Positions 14,695 through 20,704 of a stretch of 20,704 nucleotides of DNA are shown piece by piece; the first letter of the stretch is position 1, and the number at the start of each line of letters is the position of its first letter. The notes beneath the pieces were generated by a model, which did no database searches, was not told the origin of the DNA, and saw only the letters and a program-made list of their open reading frames with translations. The translations under genes were made by a program, and so were the position numbers. Source of the stretch: Lachnospiraceae bacterium (lineage in GTDB: Bacteria > Bacillota > Clostridia > Lachnospirales > Lachnospiraceae); the NCBI GenBank assembly GCA_900766575.1, contig CAAFVW010000114.1, positions 1-20,704 of the forward strand, given 5' to 3'.

Positions 14695-15801
14695 TTATTT
14701 ATCCTCCTTTGTCTTAGAATTCTTTTCTCTCTTCCCATGTTCCATCTTCCATTTGATGTAGGCATTGCATGCACTGAACAGAAGGATGATACCTGTGATA
14801 ACGGAAGCGATCTCCGCATCCACACCAGCTGCGGATTTCATATATGTGCTTCCCTTACTGATCAATGTGATCAGCATGGTAGAAAATACGATTCCGAAAG
14901 GATTGTTATTGCCCAGCAAAGATACTGCAATAGCATCAAATCCCGTGCTGATCAGCACCTTTGGCTGAATGGACCCCACATATCCCAGGTAATAGGTCAC
15001 ACCGGCCAGCCCTGCCAGAGCTCCGGAGATCGTCATGGACAGCACCATGCTTTTTCCGACTTTAATACCCGCGTATTTTGCTGCACTTCTGGAAAATCCC
15101 ACTGCCTTCAGCTCATATCCAAGCTTTGTCTTTTCCAACAGGAACCACACTGCCACTACAGTGATCAGCGCCAGAATAATGCCCAGAGGAATATCCATCT
15201 TCAGATTACCGACCACAGTATCCATCAGCGTCAATCTGGAAGGCGCTGAAATCTCTTTTGACTGTCTGGAAACCGGATCCACGAAGAATGTATTGATAAA
15301 AAAGCTGATGACATACTGAAACGTATAATTCAGCATAATGGAGGATACGACTTCATTAATATTAAACTTGTATTTCAGAAAACCAATCAGTGCGCCCACC
15401 AGTCCTCCGACAATCAGACCGATAATCACTACAAGCGGTTTTGCCAGCACTGCATTCAAGCCACTGTACCCCACTATGATACTCGCAGTAAATCCGGCCG
15501 CCAGCATCTGTCCGGACACTCCAATGTTAAACAGTCCAGCCCGCAGAGCCACTGCTACTGCAAGAGCTGCAAAAATCATAGGAGTAAAGTAATTCACATA
15601 GCTCATAAAATCCGTCAGCATACTTTTGTAGCTTGCATAAGAAGACTTGGGAGCCAGTCCGCTTCCCTGTAGTAACGCATAATAAGCCTTAAAAGGATTG
15701 GAACCGGTCACCGCAATAATCACACCGCCTACAACAAGGCTGCAAAGGATCGCAAGAAGGGGGATTTTTACTGCATTCCAGAATTTTGTTAATTTTTTCA
15801 T
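14695..15801 (-). CDS. Nucleoside ABC transporter permease 1, NupP/YufP-like
   Basis: This 368-residue membrane permease pairs with the NupQ-like subunit. The first hydrophobic segment (13-30) is followed by SNPFKAYYALLQGS, the outer loop seen in this family. Further family motifs are LRAGLFNIGVSGQML, the loop TKLGYELKAVGFSRSAAKYAGI (about 225-246) that should contact the ATPase, and GFDAIAVSLLGNNNPFGI. The C-terminus is basic and soluble (KWKMEHGKREKNSKTKEDK). The ATG has GGAGG eight bases upstream and begins four bases after the ATPase stop codon. Confidence 0.94.
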   Translation of the reverse strand: MKKLTKFWNAVKIPLLAILCSLVVGGVIIAVTGSNPFKAYYALLQGSGLAPKSSYASYKSMLTDFMSYVNYFTPMIFAALAVAVALRAGLFNIGVSGQMLAAGFTASIIVGYSGLNAVLAKPLVVIIGLIVGGLVGALIGFLKYKFNINEVVSSIMLNYTFQYVISFFINTFFVDPVSRQSKEISAPSRLTLMDTVVGNLKMDIPLGIILALITVVAVWFLLEKTKLGYELKAVGFSRSAAKYAGIKVGKSMVLSMTISGALAGLAGVTYYLGYVGSIQPKVLISTGFDAIAVSLLGNNNPFGIVFSTMLITLISKGSTYMKSAAGVDAEIASVITGIILLFSACNAYIKWKMEHGKREKNSKTKEDK

Positions 15802-15805
15802 AATT

Positions 15806-17350
15806 CTATGCCTCCTTCTCCTGTTTTTTTACGCCCATCATAAACTCACCAACCTCGTTGGTCGTCACTTCACCTGCCCTGGCGATCTTCTGGATACTGC
15901 CATTATATATGACAGCAATGGTATCTGCACAATTCATGATCTCGTCAAGTTCCAGAGAGATCAGAAGAATTGCTTTACCCTTATCTCTCTCCGCAATGAT
16001 CTGTTTATGAATGTTCTCTATCGCACCGATATCCAGTCCACGGGTGGGCTGTACAAAAATCATCAGCGAAGAATCCTGTTCCACTTCTCTCGCAATGATT
16101 GCTTTCTGCTGATTACCGCCGCTCATGGAGCGCACCACGGTCTTACTGCCCTGACCGCTGCGGATATCGTATTTTTCTATCAGTTTTTCACTGTTGTCTT
16201 CAAATATTTTCTGGTCTAATACGCCTTTATGACAGAACGGCTCTTTATAATAATTACGAAGTGCCAGATTCTCCGAAAGGGTAAAATCCATAACCAGTCC
16301 AAAGTTCTGTCTGTCCTCAGGAATATAAGAAATTCCTTCTGTGGTACGCTCTCTGATCGACAGATTCGTAATATCCCTGCCGTTTAACAGAATCTTACCG
16401 GAGCGCACCGGAATCAGTCCGGCAATCGCATCTGCGATTTCTACCTGTCCGTTGCCCGCTACACCGGCAATGGCCAGAATCTCTCCGGAATGTACCTCCA
16501 GGGACACGTCTTTGACCACCTGAAAATCCTGTTTGTTATATACATTCAGGTGCTCTATGCTCAATACCGTCTTTCCCGGTCTGGCAGGTTCTTTCTCAGT
16601 CTCAAAATTCACTTCACGACCTACCATTTTATTGGCCATAACCTTGGTAGATGTCGTTGCCACATCCATAATATCTATTAATTTTCCGCGATTCAGAACA
16701 GCACATCTGTCCGCGATCCGTTTGATTTCTTCCAATTTGTGTGTAATCAGGATAATCGTCTTACCATCATCCCGCAAGGATCTGATAATATCCAGCAGGA
16801 AATCAATCTCCTGCGGTGTCAGAACTGCTGTAGGTTCATCAAAAATAAGAATCTCCGCTTCTCTGTAAAGCATCTTCAGAATCTCTACTCTCTGCTGCGT
16901 AGAGACATTAATGTCGCTGATCACGTCGGTAGGATTCACTGCCAGTCCATATTTTTCGGAAAGGTCGCGGATATCCTGATTGGCCTTTTTCATATCCACT
17001 ACAGGAATGCACCCCAGTACCTTTTTCACCGGCTCCATACCCATGACAATATTTTCCGCAATGGTATAATTGGATACCAGTTTGAAATGCTGGTGTACCA
17101 TACCGATATTTAATTTGGTGGCATGGTTGGGCGATTCCAGTTTCACCTTTTCCCCACGAATATAGATTTCTCCCTCATCCGGTTCGTACATTCCGAATAA
17201 CATACTCATCAAGGTGGATTTTCCCGCACCATTTTCTCCCAGAAGAGCAAAAATCTCACCCTTTTTGATCTGGATCGTCACATCGTCATTGGCAACGATC
17301 CCGGGGAAGCGTTTGGTGATGTGTTTCATCTCAACAATATATTCCGACAT
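15806..17350 (-). CDS. Nucleoside ABC transporter ATPase with two nucleotide-binding domains, NupO/YufO-like
   Basis: This 514-residue protein carries two fused ABC domains. The first (about 4-245) has Walker A GENGAGKST (38-46), an atypical signature NVSTQQRVEIL (about 148-158) and Walker B ILIFDEPTA (167-175). The second (about 260-505) has a degenerate Walker A, AGVAGNGQVE, with signature MSGGNQQKAI and a Walker B lacking the Asp-Glu pair (IFVQPTRGLD). This arrangement is normal for the guanosine/nucleoside and sugar importers of this class. Three ATGs lie close together (17362, 17356, 17350). I chose 17350 because GAGG precedes it by six bases. The gene follows the lipoprotein gene after an 85-base gap that holds a strong hairpin. 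Confidence 0.94.
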   Translation of the reverse strand: MSEYIVEMKHITKRFPGIVANDDVTIQIKKGEIFALLGENGAGKSTLMSMLFGMYEPDEGEIYIRGEKVKLESPNHATKLNIGMVHQHFKLVSNYTIAENIVMGMEPVKKVLGCIPVVDMKKANQDIRDLSEKYGLAVNPTDVISDINVSTQQRVEILKMLYREAEILIFDEPTAVLTPQEIDFLLDIIRSLRDDGKTIILITHKLEEIKRIADRCAVLNRGKLIDIMDVATTSTKVMANKMVGREVNFETEKEPARPGKTVLSIEHLNVYNKQDFQVVKDVSLEVHSGEILAIAGVAGNGQVEIADAIAGLIPVRSGKILLNGRDITNLSIRERTTEGISYIPEDRQNFGLVMDFTLSENLALRNYYKEPFCHKGVLDQKIFEDNSEKLIEKYDIRSGQGSKTVVRSMSGGNQQKAIIAREVEQDSSLMIFVQPTRGLDIGAIENIHKQIIAERDKGKAILLISLELDEIMNCADTIAVIYNGSIQKIARAGEVTTNEVGEFMMGVKKQEKEA

Positions 17351-17387
17351 GTTCATCCTCATTTCTGTATTTTTTCCTGATGAAAAG

Positions 17388-17420
17388 AAGAAGGTGACAG
17401 TTTCTCACCATCACCTTCTT
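17388..17420 (-). other. Attenuator-like hairpin between BMP lipoprotein and ATPase genes
   Basis: 17388-17397 (AAGAAGGTGA) pairs perfectly with 17411-17420 over ten bases. The 13-base loop can itself form an alternative inner pairing. On the minus strand the stem is followed by CTTTT within a T-rich run (TTCTTCTTTT), so partial termination is likely. It lies 15 bases after the lipoprotein stop codon. The probable effect, more lipoprotein than transporter core, is inferred. Confidence 0.7.
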
Positions 17421-17435
17421 GTGAATTCATACTTC

Positions 17436-18614
17436 CTACCAGGTAAAGGTCTCCGGAGTTACACCGTTAAAGTTTGCCGCAGGAACGATCTTGCCTTCCT
17501 TTAACAGAGCCTGTGCTGCATTGATCTTCTCAATAGCCTCTGCTGTGAGCTGGCATCTGCCTTCCTCACTTACAAAACCGGTAGCATCATCTGCTGCGGT
17601 CAGAGTCACATTCGCCCCCTTGAAGGAACCGTCTTTTACTTCGTTCAGTACGTTGTAAACAGTATCATGCATTACCTTCAGGCCACTGGTCAGAACGATA
17701 TTGCTGTCACCGTTTGCACCGTCATCATACTGGTCAACATCACAACCGATTACCTTTACGCCGTCAGCTTCCTTTGCAGCGGTGAATACACCGTTACCGG
17801 AACCGCCTGCTGCTACGAACAGGATGTCTACGCCTTCAGCGATCAGAGCATTACCCAGTACTTTACCGGTAGCTTCGTCAGAGAAGTTACCAACATAGTT
17901 ACCGCCCACATTAGCGCCGGTAACATCGGTACCTGCGTAAGAAGGAAGCTCTACTACTTCTACATTCATGCCTTCGGTACCGTTCACATACTTCACACCG
18001 CACTCGAAACCATACTGATAGTTAACGTTGGAAGGATATGCGATACCGTTTACTACTGCTACCTTACCTGTAGTGGTAGACAGAGCTGCAGCCATACCTG
18101 CATAGAAACCACTCTCCTGCTCAGCATAGTAAGCAGCGTATACGTTGTCGATCACCTGATCAGCAGTTACTTCGGTGCCGTCAACGGTAGGCCAGGAATC
18201 GATCAGGATGAACTTGGTATCCGGATTCTCCTGTGCCAGATTGCCGATACCGGCGAACTGGAAACCACAGCATACGATAACATCATAGTCAGCTACTACG
18301 TCAGCGACTGCCTGAACAGCTGCTGCGCTGTCACCGGTCTCCTCACGAATGGGGGTTACGGTTGCATTCGGATTCTCCTCGATAAACTTCAGAACACCAT
18401 TGTAGTTGTCCTGATTGAAAGAACCGTCATCCACGCCGGAAGGGCTGGATACGATAGCGATCTTCAGACCGGGTTCTTCGCTGCCGCCTTCTGCGGCTGC
18501 ACTGGTGGTAGCTGTCACGCTGGATTCTGCATTGGTGTCAGCATTGGTGCTGCCGCATGCTACCAGAGAAACAGCCATGACAGATGCAAGTGCAAGTGCC
18601 AGAAACTTTTTCAT
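17436..18614 (-). CDS. BMP-family nucleoside-binding lipoprotein, NupN/YufN/TmpC-like
   Basis: This 392-residue surface lipoprotein binds the nucleoside for the importer encoded downstream. The N-terminus MKKFLALALASVMAVSLVAC carries a signal peptide and lipobox, with Cys 20 as the lipid anchor, followed by a Ser/Thr/Ala-rich linker to about 47. The BMP domain shows IVSSPSGVDDGSFNQ, where family members usually have DxxFNQ, then YPSNVNYQYGFECGVKYVN and DILFVAAGGSGNGVF. The final part contains VIGCDVDQYDDG. The start ATG has AGGAGG eight bases upstream. The family imports purine and other nucleosides (B. subtilis NupN, Treponema TmpC); that assignment rests on family membership. It is the first gene of the cluster. 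Confidence 0.95.
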   Translation of the reverse strand: MKKFLALALASVMAVSLVACGSTNADTNAESSVTATTSAAAEGGSEEPGLKIAIVSSPSGVDDGSFNQDNYNGVLKFIEENPNATVTPIREETGDSAAAVQAVADVVADYDVIVCCGFQFAGIGNLAQENPDTKFILIDSWPTVDGTEVTADQVIDNVYAAYYAEQESGFYAGMAAALSTTTGKVAVVNGIAYPSNVNYQYGFECGVKYVNGTEGMNVEVVELPSYAGTDVTGANVGGNYVGNFSDEATGKVLGNALIAEGVDILFVAAGGSGNGVFTAAKEADGVKVIGCDVDQYDDGANGDSNIVLTSGLKVMHDTVYNVLNEVKDGSFKGANVTLTAADDATGFVSEEGRCQLTAEAIEKINAAQALLKEGKIVPAANFNGVTPETFTW

Positions 18615-18664
18615 AATTTTTTCCTCCTAAAATGTAAATATTAAAACAATGAATCACAACGGTA

Positions 18665-18693
18665 ATATTATCATTATAGTCTGTAAAATTCAA
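18665..18693 (-). promoter_or_regulatory. Promoter of the nucleoside transporter cluster
   Basis: On the minus strand, TTGAAT (18693-18688) is spaced 17 bases from TAATAT (18670-18665). A perfect TATAAT (18678-18673) lies within the spacer but has no good -35 at the right distance. One of the two -10 boxes is probably used. The leader to the start codon is about 50 bases, with no purine-riboswitch motif seen. No terminator separates it from the MscS gene just upstream, so read-through is possible. Confidence 0.55.
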
Positions 18694-18706
18694 TATCTAT
18701 TTTTAA

Positions 18707-19564
18707 TTAACGCATATGCACATCCATCTGCGGGAACGGTATTTCAATTTCTGCTTTATCAAGTGCATACTTACACTGTTCGGTAATACGCCATTTTCCC
18801 TGCCAGAAATCCTCATTTTTGAACCAGCATCGCACACATAGATTGATTCCGGAGTCTGCCAGTTCATCTACAAATACAAAATGCTCTCTTTCCTTTATAG
18901 TATCAGGATCTTCAGAGAGAACCCTTGTCAGGACTTCCTTTGCCTTCTTAATATCTGCGCTGTAAGCAACAGACACCTTCACATCACATCGCCTGGATTC
19001 GGCAGCAGTGACATTCACAATGGTGTTATTCGCCAGATTGCCGTTGGGAAGAATAATCGTCTGATTATCATAGGTTAACAGCTTTGTATAGAAGATCTGG
19101 ATCTCTTTTACGGTACCTTCCTTACCGGAGGAGCCTTCCACAATGTAATCTCCCACCTTAAACGGCTTCAATAATAAAATCAGCACACCGCCCGCCAAGT
19201 TAGACAGACTTCCCTGCACAGCCAGCCCCACAGCCACTCCGGCTGAGCCAAGCAGTGCCACGATACTGGCAGCATCAACGCCAAAGGAGGATGCCAGGGT
19301 CAGGATCAGTATAATATATAAAGAAGCTTTCACAAAAGAATCCACGAACTGGATCACTCCCGTTTCCGCTCCCGCGCGGTTCATGGACTTGCGGATGATC
19401 TTGCGGATCAGTTTGATCAGTTGTACACCGATGAAGAAAAATATCAGTGCCAGTCCGATACGGATGCCTAAGTTCAATGCTTTCTCCGGAAGGGTATCCA
19501 GAAAAGACGCTATCAGTCCTTCCTTTTGCTGTACCTCTTTGATTACGTTATCTGTCAGATCCAT
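18707..19564 (-). CDS. mscS: Small-conductance mechanosensitive channel, MscS family
   Basis: This 285-residue membrane channel opens under membrane tension and releases solutes during osmotic downshock. The three expected membrane segments are at about 31-53, 75-93 and 98-130. The third is the pore helix, rich in Gly and Ala (GSAGVAVGLAVQGSLSNLAGG). KPFKVGDYI follows, starting the cytoplasmic beta domain, with the ILPNG motif at 171-175. The C-terminal cage domain ends in EIPFPQMDVHMR, typical of the family. The ATG at 19564 begins seven bases after the glgB stop codon, and AGGAG lies within the end of glgB, so the two genes are probably one transcript. Confidence 0.95.
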   Translation of the reverse strand: MDLTDNVIKEVQQKEGLIASFLDTLPEKALNLGIRIGLALIFFFIGVQLIKLIRKIIRKSMNRAGAETGVIQFVDSFVKASLYIILILTLASSFGVDAASIVALLGSAGVAVGLAVQGSLSNLAGGVLILLLKPFKVGDYIVEGSSGKEGTVKEIQIFYTKLLTYDNQTIILPNGNLANNTIVNVTAAESRRCDVKVSVAYSADIKKAKEVLTRVLSEDPDTIKEREHFVFVDELADSGINLCVRCWFKNEDFWQGKWRITEQCKYALDKAEIEIPFPQMDVHMR

Positions 19565-19570
19565 GTTGTG

Positions 19571-20704
19571 TTATTTCTCCTGTTTCTTTTTTGCGGTCTT
19601 ATTTGTTGTCTTGCGGATCGGCGTATTTTTACGGATACGCTTTTCGATCACTTTCTCCAGCTCCGCTTCGGTATAGGGAATAAATTGCAGAATACTCAAA
19701 GACAACGGAGCCAGTTTCACAGTAACCGACTGCTTCCTGTCATCCCATTCCACATCTTCCGCACGTTTCACGCGATCATTGACGATACCATTTCCGCCGT
19801 AGCATACTGCATCTGTATTCAGGATTTCTTTATATTTTCCCTCGTAAGGTACGCCTGTGGTGATCTCTCTGGGAACGCCGGAGAAGTTGGCCACTACCAG
19901 AAGCAGTTCATCCGCCTCTTCTCCCTTGCGGACAAAGCTTACATAACATTCATTGGCAGAGATCTCATTCATCCACTGGAAGCCCTTCGCCTGATCATCA
20001 CATTCGGACAATGCCTTGTTCTCTCTGTAAAGTGCATTCAGATCCTTCACCAGTCTCTGTACACCGGCATTTTCCACCTGCTCCTGCAACTGCCACTCTA
20101 CCTGGCGCATTTCATTCCATTCTTTCTCTTCCGCCAGATCCTGTCCCATAAAGAGCAGCTTTTTACCGGGATGTGTCATCATGTAGCCATAGGTCAGACG
20201 TAAGTTTGCAAGCTTCTGTGCTCTGTCTCCCGGCATCTTGCCAAGCAATGTTCCCTTGCCATGCACCACCTCATCATGGGAGAATACCAGCATAAATTTC
20301 TCACTGTAAGCATAGATCATGCTGAAGGTAAGTTCTCCGTGATGGTGGCTTCTGAAATACGGATCGTATTTGATATAATCCAGATAATCGTTCATGAAGC
20401 CCATATTCCACTTCAGATCAAAGCCAAGTCCCCCCTCTTCCAAGGAGCCGGTAATCATTGGGAATGCCGTACTCTCCTCCGCGATGGATAATACTCCGGG
20501 ATCTCTTTTTTTCAGGATAGAATTTAAGTGTTTGATCAGTTCAATGGCTTCCAGGTTCTCGTTACCACCGTACATATTGGGAATCCATTCACCGTCCTGT
20601 CTGCCGTAGTCCAGATAAAGCATGCTGGCTACCGCATCCATACGGATACCGTCCGCATGATATTTCTCCACCCAGAACAGTGCATTAGCGATCAAATAGT
20701 TTGA
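19571..20704 (-). CDS. glgB: 1,4-alpha-glucan (glycogen) branching enzyme, 3' part, runs off the right edge
   Basis: The visible 377 C-terminal residues belong to a GH13 branching enzyme, which makes the alpha-1,6 branches of glycogen. The frame stays open to the window edge, and the N-terminal part is missing. Seen are the catalytic nucleophile Asp in GIRMDAVASMLY (fragment residue 23), the acid-base Glu in SIAEEST (76) and the transition-state Asp in FSHDEVVHGKG (144). The C-terminal all-beta domain follows. The last 30 or so residues are a Lys/Arg/Thr-rich tail (KRIRKNTPIRKTTNK and on), beyond the usual end of the family. No other glycogen gene is in view; the gene is followed directly by mscS. 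Confidence 0.95.
   Translation of the reverse strand, partial: SNYLIANALFWVEKYHADGIRMDAVASMLYLDYGRQDGEWIPNMYGGNENLEAIELIKHLNSILKKRDPGVLSIAEESTAFPMITGSLEEGGLGFDLKWNMGFMNDYLDYIKYDPYFRSHHHGELTFSMIYAYSEKFMLVFSHDEVVHGKGTLLGKMPGDRAQKLANLRLTYGYMMTHPGKKLLFMGQDLAEEKEWNEMRQVEWQLQEQVENAGVQRLVKDLNALYRENKALSECDDQAKGFQWMNEISANECYVSFVRKGEEADELLLVVANFSGVPREITTGVPYEGKYKEILNTDAVCYGGNGIVNDRVKRAEDVEWDDRKQSVTVKLAPLSLSILQFIPYTEAELEKVIEKRIRKNTPIRKTTNKTAKKKQEK

Noticed and set aside
17667..18644. Long plus-strand open frame (325 codons) opposite the BMP lipoprotein gene
   Set aside because: It is the antisense shadow of a well-supported gene. The translation is rich in Cys, Tyr and Ile without family motifs.
18615..18706. 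Purine riboswitch upstream of the nucleoside transporter cluster
   Set aside because: The leader is about 50 bases, too short for the three-way junction, and lacks the conserved core.

Overview
The window looks like ordinary chromosomal DNA from a Gram-positive anaerobe of the class Clostridia, most likely a gut Lachnospiraceae. The evidence is moderate G+C, strong AGGAGG-type ribosome sites, lipoproteins with LTGC/LVAC lipoboxes, a BMP-type nucleoside transporter, a TrpXYZ/CD0873-like amino-acid-type transporter, and Asd of the archaeal/fungal type. This placement is inferred from gene content; no species can be named. I saw no insertion sequence, phage gene, CRISPR array or integrase.

Layout, left to right. 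Positions 1-132 hold no gene, but they fold into a compact multi-stem structure that may be a non-coding RNA. Next is a minus-strand ABC transporter operon (3208 down to 168). It has a clear promoter, a perfect inverted repeat at the start of the transcript, lipoprotein, permease and ATPase genes, and an intrinsic terminator. A second minus-strand run reads from 10478 down to 3249: argH, asd, a c-di-GMP phosphodiesterase-like protein with PAS, degenerate GGDEF and EAL domains, topB starting at GTG, and a hexapeptide-repeat acyltransferase-like protein. Divergent from argH are two plus-strand genes (10567-12151) for the ATPase and permease of a taurine/nitrate/thiamine-precursor class importer, with no binding protein beside them. 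A tRNA-Thr(CGU) with its own promoter follows at 12302-12374.

The right part is again on the minus strand. A five-gene cluster (18693 down to 12444) encodes a BMP-family lipoprotein, a double-NBD ATPase, two permeases, and a polytopic membrane protein of unknown function whose start overlaps the second permease gene. The cluster and the tRNA share one convergent terminator. Upstream of it lie a MscS channel gene and the 3' part of glgB, which runs off the right edge.

The window therefore combines nutrient import (nucleosides, a probable aromatic amino acid, one unassigned substrate), amino-acid biosynthesis (arginine, aspartate family), glycogen synthesis, osmotic protection, DNA topology and second-messenger turnover. 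I found no convincing new multi-gene system. The best leads are the folded region at the left edge, the unknown membrane protein coupled to the nucleoside permeases, and the strong hairpins that separate binding-protein genes from their transporter genes.
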